A DNA stretch of 64,000 nucleotides. It comes from UBA5287 sp041672395. GTDB lineage: Bacteria; Bacteroidota; Bacteroidia; Bacteroidales; Dysgonomonadaceae. The notes below the pieces were generated by a model. The model saw nothing but the letters and a program-made list of their open reading frames with translations. It made no database searches and was not told the DNA's origin. The position numbers and the translations under genes were made by a program. Positions within the stretch are counted from its first letter, which is position 1; every line of letters begins with the position of its first letter. The stretch lies in assembly GCA_041672395.1 (NCBI GenBank), contig JBAYZS010000004.1, positions 21,386 to 85,385 on the forward strand, read 5' to 3'. Below are positions 35,876 to 45,381 of this stretch, in pieces.

Positions 35876-38071
35876 ATGTTTTCATTAAATTATAAGTTAA
35901 TTTCTCTTTTGGCTCTATTAATCTCATTGTCATATTCTTCAGTTTGTTTTTCTCAAGAATATCCCTTCAGAGATCAAAATCTTCCTTTAAAAGAGAGGGT
36001 TAATGATCTGATTGAGAGAATGACAATAGAGGAAAAAGTTTCACAACTAATGAACAATACCCCTGGGATTGAAAGACTGGGGATACCTCCTTATAATTGG
36101 TGGAACGAAGCGTTGCATGGTGTTGCAAGAGCTGGACGGGCAACAGTTTTTCCACAAGCTATCGGATTAGCCGCCACTTTTGATAGTCAAGCAATTTATG
36201 AAACTTTTACAATAATATCGGATGAAGCAAGAGCAAAATATAATGAAGCACAGTCCAGATTGAATTATGATCAATATTTTGGCCTGACTTTCTGGACTCC
36301 AAATATCAATATATTTCGTGATCCAAGATGGGGTAGGGGTATGGAAACATATGGCGAAGATCCATATTTAACAGGTGAATTAGCAACAGCTGCCGTAAAA
36401 GGCTTGCAAGGTGACGATCCTCATTATTTTAAAACCCATGCTTGTGCTAAACATTTTGCAGTTCATAGTGGACCAGAATGGTCACGACACGAGTTTGATG
36501 CTTATGCTTCGTCCAGAGACTTATGGGAAACATATTTACCTGCTTTTGAGAAACTTGTAAAGGATGCAAACGTTCAAGAGGTAATGTGTGCTTATAACAG
36601 GCTAGATGGAGAACCATGTTGTGGCAATAAAGCTCTATTAAATGATATTTTGCGAAATGAATGGGGATATAAAGGAATGATAGTTTCTGATTGTGGTGCT
36701 ATCAGTGATTTTTGGGTAAAAGATCCCAATACTAAACGCCATGAAACTCATTCTGACAAGATGAGTGCTTCTATTGATGCCCTTAGAAGTGGGACAGATT
36801 TAGAATGCGGAGGTGACTATAGCTCATTGGTTAATGCATTCAGACAAGGAAAAATATTGGAACAGGAAATAGATGCATCCCTTAAACGTGTATTATTAGG
36901 ACGATTCAATTTAGGAATGTTTGATGATCAGAAAGAAATTCCTTGGTCCAACATTCCTTATAGTATAGTTGTAAGCCCAACTCACAGACAAAAAGCATTG
37001 GAAATGGCCAGAAAAAGCATAGTTCTACTCAAAAATGCAAATAGAATATTGCCATTATCAAAAGAACTTCAAACAATAGCTGTCGTTGGACCTAATGCAA
37101 ATGATTCTATTATGCAATGGGGTAATTATAATGGAATTCCTAATGCAACTGTCACTCTGTTGCAGGGAATCAAAAATAAGTTACCTAATGCAAAAATCAT
37201 TTATGATGATGCTTGTGATTATTATAAAGTGCCTGCTAATGGTAACTTTAATGATGTTATTGAAAAAATAAAGGATGCTGATGTGATTGTTTTTGCAGGG
37301 GGCATTTCTCCATCTCTTGAAGGGGAAGAAATGCCAGTGGATATTCCTGGTTTTAGAAAAGGTGATCGAACGAGTATTGAATTGCCAAAAGTTCAGCAAC
37401 TTTTTCTGAAAGAACTGAAAACTTTGAATAAACCAATTGTGTTTGTCCTTAATGCTGGTAGTGCTATTGGTTTAAAAAATGTAGTCAATGATGCGGATGC
37501 ATTGATTAATGCTTGGTATGGTGGTGAAGAAGGCGGAAATGCTGTTGCTGATGTATTGTTTGGTGACTATAATCCAGGTGGAAAGTTACCAATTACTTAT
37601 TATACTTCTGATGAACAATTACCTGATTATACCGACTATTCTATGAAAGGTCGTACTTATAGATATTTGAAAGAAAAACCATTATTTCCTTTCGGATATG
37701 GTTTAAGTTATAGTGATTTTGAATTAGCAGATATTCATTTATCAGAATCAAACATTCATAAAGGTGATTCTATAGTTGTTAGTATGAATTTGAAGAACAT
37801 GGGAATATTTGACGGAGATGAAGTAATTCAGGTGTATGTAAAGAATGACTCGGATATTGAAGGTCCTATTAAATCTTTAAGAGCATTCAAGCGCGTACAT
37901 GTACAAGCAAAATCTTCAAAAGATATCAATATGACTTTATCTAATGATGCTTTTTTGTCTTTCAGTGAATTCACTCATCGAATGGAGGTTATTCCTGGAA
38001 ACTATACCATTTATATTGGTAATTCATCTTCTGAAAGAGATCTCAATATGTTTTCTATAAGAATTGAATAA
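35876..38071 (+). CDS. Glycoside hydrolase family 3, beta-xylosidase-like
   Basis: This 731-residue exported enzyme should release terminal sugars from xylo- or related oligosaccharides. A signal peptide spans residues 1-26. The (beta/alpha)8 domain (about 30-350) contains YNWWNEALHGVARAG, the substrate-binding KHFAVHSGPEWSRHEFDA and the nucleophile Asp272 in VSDCGA. The alpha/beta sandwich (about 380-600, LEGEEMPVDIPGFRKGDR) and the C-terminal fibronectin III-like domain (KNMGIFDGDEVIQVYVK) complete the family layout. The start resembles plant-type beta-xylosidases. TATATTTG at 35824-35831 is a likely -7 box. No polysaccharide-utilisation genes lie nearby. Confidence 0.93.
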   Translation: MFSLNYKLISLLALLISLSYSSVCFSQEYPFRDQNLPLKERVNDLIERMTIEEKVSQLMNNTPGIERLGIPPYNWWNEALHGVARAGRATVFPQAIGLAATFDSQAIYETFTIISDEARAKYNEAQSRLNYDQYFGLTFWTPNINIFRDPRWGRGMETYGEDPYLTGELATAAVKGLQGDDPHYFKTHACAKHFAVHSGPEWSRHEFDAYASSRDLWETYLPAFEKLVKDANVQEVMCAYNRLDGEPCCGNKALLNDILRNEWGYKGMIVSDCGAISDFWVKDPNTKRHETHSDKMSASIDALRSGTDLECGGDYSSLVNAFRQGKILEQEIDASLKRVLLGRFNLGMFDDQKEIPWSNIPYSIVVSPTHRQKALEMARKSIVLLKNANRILPLSKELQTIAVVGPNANDSIMQWGNYNGIPNATVTLLQGIKNKLPNAKIIYDDACDYYKVPANGNFNDVIEKIKDADVIVFAGGISPSLEGEEMPVDIPGFRKGDRTSIELPKVQQLFLKELKTLNKPIVFVLNAGSAIGLKNVVNDADALINAWYGGEEGGNAVADVLFGDYNPGGKLPITYYTSDEQLPDYTDYSMKGRTYRYLKEKPLFPFGYGLSYSDFELADIHLSESNIHKGDSIVVSMNLKNMGIFDGDEVIQVYVKNDSDIEGPIKSLRAFKRVHVQAKSSKDINMTLSNDAFLSFSEFTHRMEVIPGNYTIYIGNSSSERDLNMFSIRIE

Positions 38072-38085
38072 TAATTTTGTATCAT

Positions 38086-38475
38086 ATGAAAAATAGAGTA
38101 TTTATTGTTCTTCTGTTTTTATCTCTTTTTTCCTGTTCAAAAAAGTATCAATATACTGAGTTTCTAAAAGATCCGATGACAGATTCCGTTTACATGCAAG
38201 ATTCTGTTCAGGTGATTAAAGCCCGAAATGATACATTGGCCTATTTGAAAGCGTATGAGAAATATTGTTTATCTCAAAAACGAAGTAAAGATATGTTTGA
38301 CGTGACCGCCCAATTTGGTCCAATGCCTGATTCTTTCAGTCTTGTTAATCCAAAAGGTGAAGATGTTTCTGATATTGAGTTCTTTTCTAAAGATACACTG
38401 AAGACCAAAATTGCTTATGAGGTTTTTACAGGAAAGAGAACAGTCATTGAGAAAAGATATTCAATAGATCGATAA
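38086..38475 (+). CDS. Small lipoprotein of unknown function
   Basis: This 129-residue protein has a lipoprotein signal peptide with lipobox LFSC (Cys17). The mature part is charged, starting SKKYQYTEF. It follows the GH3 gene by 14 bases and is probably cotranscribed with it. The frame is open to 38077, but the ATG at 38086 starts the signal. No known family was recognised. Confidence 0.7.
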   Translation: MKNRVFIVLLFLSLFSCSKKYQYTEFLKDPMTDSVYMQDSVQVIKARNDTLAYLKAYEKYCLSQKRSKDMFDVTAQFGPMPDSFSLVNPKGEDVSDIEFFSKDTLKTKIAYEVFTGKRTVIEKRYSIDR

Positions 38476-38542
38476 ATCAAAGATTTACTTTCGCATCAAA
38501 CAAATTAATTAGAATTGATATTATTGGATAAGGCTTTAAAAT

Positions 38543-38574
38543 AAAAAAGCGAACTCGTATGAGTCCGCTTTTAT
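38543..38574. terminator. Bidirectional terminator between the lipoprotein gene and pnp
   Basis: AAAAGCGAACTC (38545-38556) pairs with GAGTCCGCTTTT (38561-38572) with one mismatch. A-rich and T-rich flanks let it serve both convergent genes. Confidence 0.85.
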
Positions 38575-38596
38575 TGATTTATCTAATTAATGATAT

Positions 38597-40756
38597 TTAA
38601 TCATTGTTATTCTCATCATTTCTCTTAATTTCAGGTCTTTCCGGACGAGGTAGTAACACTTTACGAGAAAGTTTGAACTTACCGCTACGAGGATCGATTT
38701 CTATCAGTTTCACTTGAATTTTGTCACCCTCTTTTATTCCTGCATCCTCAACTTTTTCCAAACGTTTCCAATCTATTTCCGAAATGTGGAGCAATCCATC
38801 TTTTCCTGGAATAAATTCGCAGAATGCGCCATAAGGCATGATTGAACGAACAGTAGCTTCATAAACTTCTCCAATTTCAGGAATAGCAACGATACCTTTT
38901 ATCTTATTCATTGCCAAATCGATGGAAGCCTTATTAGTAGCCGAAATTTCAACACGACCAATATTGTTTACTTCCTCAATTGTAACAATTGCACCTGATT
39001 CTTCTTGAATACCTTGAATTATTTTTCCACCCGGTCCAATAACAGCTCCAATAAAATCTTTAGGGATTTCAATCACTTCAATACGCGGAGCATGAGGTTT
39101 CAGATCTGCACGAGGTTCAGAAATTGTTTCCATCAACTTACCCATGATATGCTCGCGTCCAACTTTAGCTTGAGCTAATGCTTTTTCGAGGATTTCATAT
39201 GAAAGTCCGTCCACTTTAATATCCATTTGAGTAGCAGTGATACCATCTTTTGTTCCACACACTTTAAAGTCCATGTCACCTAAGTGATCCTCATCGCCCA
39301 AAATATCAGAAAGGACAGCATAATTCTGACCTTTGTTTTCAGATATTAATCCCATAGCAATTCCGGCAACTGGTTTTTTGATGGGTACACCAGCATCCAT
39401 CAAAGCCAATGTTCCGGCGCAAACTGTAGCCATTGACGAAGAACCGTTTGATTCCAAAATTTCTGAAACCACACGTAAAACATATGGATAACCTGTAGGA
39501 ATCATCCTTTTTAATGCCATGTGCGCAAGATTACCATGACCAATTTCACGGCGTCCTGTTCCTCGTTGTGGTTTTGCTTCACCAGTTGAGAAAGGAGGGA
39601 AGTTATAATGTAAAAGGAAACGCTGAGTACCATGATTAAGAACATCATCAATAATTTTCTCGTCAAGTTTTGTTCCTAGAGTAACAGTAGTGAGTGATTG
39701 CGTTTCGCCACGAGTAAAAATAGCTGAACCATGAGGTCCTGGCAGTGGGTTTACTTCGCTCCAGATTGGGCGAATTTCAGTAGTTTTTCTTCCATCAAGA
39801 CGTTTACCTTCATCAAGGATGCTTCTGCGCATTGCCTCTTTTTCAACATCATGATAATATTTTGAAACGAGTGCAGCTTTTGTGTCACGTTCTTCTTCAG
39901 GAAGACTTTCTAGGAATGCTTCTTCTATAGCCGCAAAATTATCCATGCGTTCATGTTTGTTTGGATTCTCGGCAGTAGCTACTGCATAAGCTTTTGCGTA
40001 ACAATTATCCCAAACCTGTTTGCGCAGTTCTTCATCATTATCTTCATGGTTGTATTCACGTTTTAACGTTTTTCCAACCAATTCAGTCAACTCCATTTGA
40101 GCGCGACATTGATTTTTAATTTCTTCGTGTGCAAATTTAATAGCTTCTAGCATCTCAGCTTCAGAAACTTCATTCATTTCACCCTCAACCATCATAATAT
40201 TGTCGAGCGTTGCACCCACCATGATGTCAATATCAGCTTTTTCCAATTGCTCATATGTAGGATTAATGGTTAATTTGCCATCAATTCTAGCTACCCTAAC
40301 TTCAGAGATAGGTCCGTTAAAAGGAATATCTGAAACAGCCAAAGCAGCCGAAGCAGCTAAACCAGCAAGTGCATCAGGCATATCTTTTCCATCAGATGAG
40401 AACAGAATAACATTTACAAAAACATCTGCATGATAATCGTCTGGGAACAATGGTCTTAGTGCACGGTCGATTAATCTACTTGTAAGAATTTCACTATCAG
40501 AAGGTCTGCCTTCACGTTTTTGAAAGCCACCTGGAAAGCGTCCATTAGACGCAAATTTTTCTCTATATTCCACTTGAAGTGGCATAAAATCGGTTCCGGG
40601 GGTTGCATTTTTTGCAGCGCATACTGTTGCTAAAAGGACAGTATCACCCATTCTTAGAGTAACTGCTCCATCAGCTTGTTTTGCCAGTTTTCCTGTTTCG
40701 AGAGTAATCGTGCGTCCGTCTGACAGCTTGATACTCTTAGCAATTGGATTCATCAT
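38597..40756 (-). CDS. pnp: Polyribonucleotide nucleotidyltransferase
   Basis: PNPase (719 residues) is a phosphorolytic 3'-5' exoribonuclease for mRNA decay and RNA quality control. Two RNase PH-like domains carry the segments FPGGFQKREGRPSDSEILTS and RGTGRREIGHGNLA. An all-helical linker, a KH domain (FIGAVIGPGGKIIQGIQEES) and a C-terminal S1 domain (GEVYEATVRSIMPYGAFCEF) follow. Tandem ATGs make the first residue uncertain by one. CAAATTTA at 40795-40802 (TAAATTTG on the minus strand) is a likely -7 box. Confidence 0.97.
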   Translation of the reverse strand: MMNPIAKSIKLSDGRTITLETGKLAKQADGAVTLRMGDTVLLATVCAAKNATPGTDFMPLQVEYREKFASNGRFPGGFQKREGRPSDSEILTSRLIDRALRPLFPDDYHADVFVNVILFSSDGKDMPDALAGLAASAALAVSDIPFNGPISEVRVARIDGKLTINPTYEQLEKADIDIMVGATLDNIMMVEGEMNEVSEAEMLEAIKFAHEEIKNQCRAQMELTELVGKTLKREYNHEDNDEELRKQVWDNCYAKAYAVATAENPNKHERMDNFAAIEEAFLESLPEEERDTKAALVSKYYHDVEKEAMRRSILDEGKRLDGRKTTEIRPIWSEVNPLPGPHGSAIFTRGETQSLTTVTLGTKLDEKIIDDVLNHGTQRFLLHYNFPPFSTGEAKPQRGTGRREIGHGNLAHMALKRMIPTGYPYVLRVVSEILESNGSSSMATVCAGTLALMDAGVPIKKPVAGIAMGLISENKGQNYAVLSDILGDEDHLGDMDFKVCGTKDGITATQMDIKVDGLSYEILEKALAQAKVGREHIMGKLMETISEPRADLKPHAPRIEVIEIPKDFIGAVIGPGGKIIQGIQEESGAIVTIEEVNNIGRVEISATNKASIDLAMNKIKGIVAIPEIGEVYEATVRSIMPYGAFCEFIPGKDGLLHISEIDWKRLEKVEDAGIKEGDKIQVKLIEIDPRSGKFKLSRKVLLPRPERPEIKRNDENNND

Positions 40757-40952
40757 AAATTTTTTGATACTTTTTTCTACTGTTTAAAATTGTGCAAATT
40801 TAAACAAACTTTTCGGTATAACAGTGTAATGAACAATAAAATATCACTTTACATACTGAAAATAAGTAATCAAAAATTACCAATACCTCATTTTAATTTT
40901 TGGTATTTTTTGTATAAGTTTGCACCTTTATATCAACTTATCATTTTTAAAT

Positions 40953-42116
40953 ATGAAAAAACATTTTTTCAATTATCTATTTGCTCTTATCCTTGGAGTA
41001 GTAATTTTTTCGAGTTGTAAATCCGAAAAAACATTTGAAGTGAAAGGAGAATTCTCCGCAGGAGCAGGTGACACTTTATATTTGGAACATCGAGGACTTG
41101 GCGGAGTTGATATAATTGATTCTTTGAAAATAAAGAAAGATGGCACATTTTCTTTTAAAGCTCCAGCACCGGAGAATCCCGAATTTTATCAATTACGTTT
41201 AAAAGATCAGTTGGCTGTTTTTGCTATAGATTCTTTAGAAACTTTACAAGTCAAAGCTGATGCTCAGAAACTCACAAATACATTTACTACTGTGAATTCT
41301 GTGGTCAATGATCAAATAAAACAAATTGATAATAAAGCAATGACTGTTCGTCAAAACATTTTTGATCTGGCAAAGAAACATGATTTAAAAGAAATTGATG
41401 ATATTACTTATCTGCAATTGGCAGATTCTTTATTAAATGAATATAAAGGTTTTGCAACAAAATTGATTATAGGAAATCCTTCAGGTGCAGCTGCTTACTA
41501 TGCGTTGTTTCAAAAAGTAGATGATTACTTGATTTTTGATCCAATGAACAGAAAAGATTATGCCATGTTTGGGGCTGTAGCCACCTCTTGGGATAGATAT
41601 TATCCAGGAACACCACGTTCCAAGCATTTGTATGATTTCACAATGAACGCATTGAAAACCAGAAGGCAAAGCGAGCGTCAGAAAGAATTTTTTGAAAATG
41701 TTCCTGTTGAAACAATCAGTGAAATGCCGGATATCATATTACCGAATTTGAACGGTCAACAAGTTTCCCTTTCTTCTTTAAGAGGAAATGTGGTGTTACT
41801 TGATTTTACTGTTTATAATGCCAAATATACGCTGCAACATAACATGAATCTGAATTCGGTTTATACACAATTGGCAAGTCAAGGTTTTCAGATATACCAG
41901 ATTTCACTTGATTCCGACGATCATGTTTGGAAGAATGTTGCAAATAATCTTCCTTGGGTAACTGTTCGCGATCCTGAATCAGTTTATTCAGACTTATTGA
42001 CTAGATATAATGTAAGAGATATACCAACAGCATTTATTTTAGATAGAGAAGGTAATTTATTGACACGCATTGAAAACTACGATAATCTTTTAAACGAAGT
42101 GAGCAAGTTCTTGTAA
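40953..42116 (+). CDS. TlpA-like thioredoxin-fold lipoprotein lacking the CxxC motif
   Basis: This 387-residue protein has a lipoprotein signal (IFSSC, Cys22). An N-terminal DUF4369-like domain follows (about 25-120, FEVKGEFSAGAGDTLYLEHR), then a C-terminal thioredoxin/AhpC-TSA fold (about 255-387). The active-site position after VVLLDF, where WCxxC is expected, reads TVYNAKYTL with no cysteine at all. The cis-Pro loop DIPTAFILD is kept. It cannot act as a disulfide reductase; a binding or scaffold role is likely. TAAGTTTG at 40915-40922 is a probable -7 box. The helicase gene follows after 20 bases. Confidence 0.85.
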   Translation: MKKHFFNYLFALILGVVIFSSCKSEKTFEVKGEFSAGAGDTLYLEHRGLGGVDIIDSLKIKKDGTFSFKAPAPENPEFYQLRLKDQLAVFAIDSLETLQVKADAQKLTNTFTTVNSVVNDQIKQIDNKAMTVRQNIFDLAKKHDLKEIDDITYLQLADSLLNEYKGFATKLIIGNPSGAAAYYALFQKVDDYLIFDPMNRKDYAMFGAVATSWDRYYPGTPRSKHLYDFTMNALKTRRQSERQKEFFENVPVETISEMPDIILPNLNGQQVSLSSLRGNVVLLDFTVYNAKYTLQHNMNLNSVYTQLASQGFQIYQISLDSDDHVWKNVANNLPWVTVRDPESVYSDLLTRYNVRDIPTAFILDREGNLLTRIENYDNLLNEVSKFL

Positions 42117-42136
42117 TGTGAAAAGATTATTGAATA

Positions 42137-44254
42137 ATGAACAATGAAGAACTAGAAAGAGCGTATAAAATTATTGAGAATACTGGTACTAATTTATTTC
42201 TTACAGGAAAGGCCGGAACAGGCAAAACTACCTTTTTGAAGAATCTTAAAAAAATGTCACCTAAACGAATGGTGGTGACTGCCCCAACTGGTATCGCTGC
42301 AATAAATGCCGGAGGTGTAACTATACATTCGTTTTTCCAATTACCGTTTGCACCATTCATTCCCGGAACAAAATTGAACACTTCTCATTCTAGATTTCGA
42401 TTCGGTAAGGAGAAACGAAATATCATACGAACCATGGATTTGCTGATTATTGACGAAATTAGTATGGTGCGCGCAGATCTTCTGGACTCCATTGATTCTG
42501 TTCTCCGCCGGTATCGCAATAATTCTGCTCCTTTTGGTGGTGTTCAATTGTTAATGATTGGAGATCTACAACAATTGGCACCCGTTGTAAAAGAGGAGGA
42601 GAGGCAGATGCTGAGCAGGTACTATGAAACATCCTTCTTTTTCAGTAGCCAGGCTCTAAAAAAAACGAATTATGCAACTATTGAGTTGAAGCATGTTTAT
42701 CGTCAAACTGATCCTGTTTTTTTGTCGCTATTGAATAAAGTACGTGACAATGAGACTGATGAACAGACTTTGTCGGCTTTAAATAAAAGATATATTCCTG
42801 ATTTTAACCCAAGCAAAGAAGAGGGTTATATTCGTTTGGTTACACATAATGCACAAGCACTTCAAATTAACGAGTTGGAAATGTCTAAACTCGAAGGACC
42901 GATGTATGAGTATAATGCTGAAATAACAGGCAATTACCCTGAATATTCTTTCCCTACAGAAAAAACACTCGTACTCAAAAAAGGAGCTCAAATAATGTTT
43001 GTAAAAAATGATCCTTCGGTTGATAAACTTTATTACAACGGAATGATTGGAGAGATAACAGAAATAGATGAACTTGGCTTCTATGTTAAACCACAAGGTG
43101 CTGATGAGGAAATTGAAGTGAATCCTGAAGAATGGGAAAATAGTAAGTATGAACTGGACGAAGAATCGAAAGAAATTACTGAAAAAGTGGAGGGCGTTTT
43201 CAAACAATATCCTGTTAAAATGGCTTGGGCTATCACTATTCATAAAAGTCAAGGATTGACCTTCGAACATGCAATAATAGATGCACATGCTAGTTTTGCT
43301 CATGGTCAGGCATATGTTGCGCTTAGTCGTTGTAAAACATTGGAAGGCATGGTGCTTAGTACTAAATTTTCCCAAAAGGCCATTATCAATAACGAAAGTG
43401 TAAATGCTTACACAAATGAACTTGAAAAAAGAGTTCCCGATGATAAAGCATTGGAAGAAATGAATCGGACATACAATTTTCAAGTAGTAAGTGAACTCTT
43501 TAATTTCTTGCCAATAAACAAACTTCTAAAAAAAGAAGTGGGTTTGGTGCAAGAGTATTTTTCGCAACAATATCCGCAACAACTTGAATTGTATAAACAA
43601 TACCTGGAAGAATTTGAAACTAATATTCAACTAGTATCTACTAGGTTTCAAAGACAATTTGAACTACAGATCAATACGTTAGAAGATTTTAAAGTGAATG
43701 TCTCATTGCAGGAAAGATTTAAAAAGGGGGCAGCGTACTTTGGAAAAACATTGCAACCGTTTAAACAGTACTTGGATCAGATAAATTTGCCTGCCGATAA
43801 TAAAGAATTTCATAAGAAATCAAATGAACTATTAAATGAACTTAATACTTTAATTGTTCATAAGATTATGTCATTAGAGTTTGTGGAACAAAATGGATTT
43901 GAACTGAATCAGTTTTTACATCAAAGAGCACTTATTTTATTGAAAGAACCGAATTATAATGTCAAAGAAAAGAAAGAGCGACAAAAATTATTTATACCAA
44001 CAGATATTCTTCATCCCGAACTTTTTGAACAACTTGTAGAATGGCGAAAAGAAAAAGCTAAGGAGTTAGAGGTTCCTGCTTATGTTGTTTTGCAACAAAA
44101 AGCAGTATTGGGAATAACTAATCTTTTACCTGATAATAACGAATTACTTTTGGCAATCCCGCATGTGGGAAAGAAAACCATCGATAAATATGGTGAAGAA
44201 TTGCTGGTAATAGTCTCTCAATATGTTGATGCTTACAATAATAAACGCAGTTAA
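42137..44254 (+). CDS. PIF1/RecD-like DNA helicase with C-terminal HRDC-like domain
   Basis: This 705-residue helicase has, from the N terminus: Walker A GKAGTGKTT, PTGIAAINAGGVTIHSFF, Walker B LLIIDEISMV, the GDLQQLAP motif, and the late motifs WAITIHKSQGLTFEHAI and AYVALSRCK. The core is that of superfamily 1B PIF1/RecD2 enzymes, which unwind 5'-3'. The C-terminal 90 residues (WRKEKAKELEVPAYVVLQQK...LLAIPHVGKKTIDKYG) have the pattern of an HRDC nucleic-acid-binding domain. It is probably cotranscribed with the lipoprotein gene upstream. Confidence 0.9.
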   Translation: MNNEELERAYKIIENTGTNLFLTGKAGTGKTTFLKNLKKMSPKRMVVTAPTGIAAINAGGVTIHSFFQLPFAPFIPGTKLNTSHSRFRFGKEKRNIIRTMDLLIIDEISMVRADLLDSIDSVLRRYRNNSAPFGGVQLLMIGDLQQLAPVVKEEERQMLSRYYETSFFFSSQALKKTNYATIELKHVYRQTDPVFLSLLNKVRDNETDEQTLSALNKRYIPDFNPSKEEGYIRLVTHNAQALQINELEMSKLEGPMYEYNAEITGNYPEYSFPTEKTLVLKKGAQIMFVKNDPSVDKLYYNGMIGEITEIDELGFYVKPQGADEEIEVNPEEWENSKYELDEESKEITEKVEGVFKQYPVKMAWAITIHKSQGLTFEHAIIDAHASFAHGQAYVALSRCKTLEGMVLSTKFSQKAIINNESVNAYTNELEKRVPDDKALEEMNRTYNFQVVSELFNFLPINKLLKKEVGLVQEYFSQQYPQQLELYKQYLEEFETNIQLVSTRFQRQFELQINTLEDFKVNVSLQERFKKGAAYFGKTLQPFKQYLDQINLPADNKEFHKKSNELLNELNTLIVHKIMSLEFVEQNGFELNQFLHQRALILLKEPNYNVKEKKERQKLFIPTDILHPELFEQLVEWRKEKAKELEVPAYVVLQQKAVLGITNLLPDNNELLLAIPHVGKKTIDKYGEELLVIVSQYVDAYNNKRS

Positions 44255-44282
44255 TGTTTTTTTTGATTTACTGAATTCAAAA

Positions 44283-44314
44283 TTTGGAGAATTGATATTT
44301 AATTAATATCTTTG
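44283..44314 (+). promoter_or_regulatory. Promoter of greA
   Basis: TTTG (44283-44286) and TATCTTTG (44307-44314) stand 20 bases apart, one of the best promoter matches in the window. The predicted transcript start is near 44321, upstream of the leader hairpin. No other -7 box is seen between the hairpin and greA. Confidence 0.7.
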
Positions 44315-44334
44315 CTTTTATATAAGTAGGAGAA

Positions 44335-44376
44335 AAAGAGTTCCGGTTTCTAAAAAAGGCGCCGGAATTCTTTTTT
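44335..44376 (+). terminator. Terminator-like hairpin inside the greA leader
   Basis: AAAGAGTTCCGG (44335-44346) pairs with CCGGAATTCTTT (44362-44373), continued by more Ts, forming a strong intrinsic terminator. It may end the helicase transcript. But the greA promoter lies upstream of it, so it also interrupts the greA message about 55 bases after its start. Confidence 0.85.
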
Positions 44377-44429
44377 GTCGCTTTATTATTTTATTAACCA
44401 ACATTATTAACTTATAAAGTATTAAAATT

Positions 44430-44900
44430 ATGGCAGTTACTTACATGACTGAAGGAGGTCTTCGGAAATTGAGAGAGGAAGTAGCCGAATTAGAATCTAT
44501 TCAAAGACCAGAGATTTCCAGGCAAATTGCTGAAGCCAGAGATAAGGGAGACCTCTCTGAAAATGCCGAATACGATGCAGCAAAAGAAGCGCAGGGAATG
44601 CTAGAAGCCAAGATAGCACAATTAAAGAGTGTTTTATCAACAGCTCGTGTGATTGACGAAGCGATGATTAAAACTGATTCTATACAAATCATGAATAAGG
44701 TTACACTTAAGAATCTGAAAACAAATAAGTTGATGACTTATACATTGGTTTCAGAAAACGAGGCAAACCTTAAAATTGGAAAGATTTCAGTAAACACACC
44801 CATTGCCCAGGGTTTACTTGGTAAAAAGGTAGGTGAGGTAGCTGAGATAAAAGTACCCTCCGGATTGATTACATTTGAAGTGATAGACATCTCAATTTAA
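44430..44900 (+). CDS. greA: Transcription elongation factor GreA
   Basis: GreA (156 residues) rescues backtracked RNA polymerase by stimulating transcript cleavage. The N-terminal coiled coil contains the acidic tip DLSENAEYDAAKEAQG that reaches the active site. The C-terminal FKBP-like domain ends PSGLITFEVIDISI. Length is normal. The HIT gene follows nine bases later, in the same operon. Confidence 0.97.
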   Translation: MAVTYMTEGGLRKLREEVAELESIQRPEISRQIAEARDKGDLSENAEYDAAKEAQGMLEAKIAQLKSVLSTARVIDEAMIKTDSIQIMNKVTLKNLKTNKLMTYTLVSENEANLKIGKISVNTPIAQGLLGKKVGEVAEIKVPSGLITFEVIDISI

Positions 44901-44909
44901 TAGGCAAAG

Positions 44910-45302
44910 ATGGCAACAGTTTTCAGTAAAATAATCAAAGGCGAAATTCCATCTTACAAAATAGCGGAAGATGAAAATTATTATGCCTTTTTGGATATCA
45001 ATCCAATGGTAAAAGGACACACTTTGATAGTACCAAAACAAGAAATTGATTATCTGTTTGATTTGGACAATGAAACATTGGCCGGGATGATGGTGTTTTC
45101 AAAGAAAGTGGCTGAGGCCATATACAAAGCCGTACCCTGCAAGCGAGTGGGAGTAATGGTGCTGGGGTTAGAAGTACCTCATGCTCACATCCATTTGATT
45201 CCTTTACAAAAAGAAGGAGATGCCAACTTTGCGAATCCAAAACTTAAACTCACTGAGAACGAGTTTATCGAAATTGCCCAAGCTATTAAAAACGAATTAT
45301 AG
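44910..45302 (+). CDS. HIT-family nucleotide hydrolase
   Basis: This 130-residue protein of the HINT/protein kinase C inhibitor-like group acts on nucleoside phosphoramidates or dinucleotides. The N-terminal FSKIIKGEIPSYKIAEDE and the catalytic histidine triad VPHAHIHLIPL are intact. It is cotranscribed with greA. Confidence 0.93.
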   Translation: MATVFSKIIKGEIPSYKIAEDENYYAFLDINPMVKGHTLIVPKQEIDYLFDLDNETLAGMMVFSKKVAEAIYKAVPCKRVGVMVLGLEVPHAHIHLIPLQKEGDANFANPKLKLTENEFIEIAQAIKNEL

Positions 45303-45318
45303 AATTAAGAAACAAGAT

Positions 45319-45363
45319 AAAAGCAAACGGCAATCTTCTTTTAAGATTGCCGTTTGCTTTTAT
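45319..45363. terminator. Bidirectional terminator between the HIT gene and coaA
   Basis: A 19-bp perfect stem runs from 45319-45337 to 45343-45361 with five loop bases. A-tract and T-tract at the ends allow use in both directions. Confidence 0.95.
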
Positions 45364-45381
45364 TATCATTGTTCTTGAGAT

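Noticed and set aside
42779..43483. 234-codon minus-strand frame inside the helicase gene
   Set aside because: It is fully antisense to a gene with clear motifs, and its Phe/Ile/Cys-rich product is a shadow of the coding strand.
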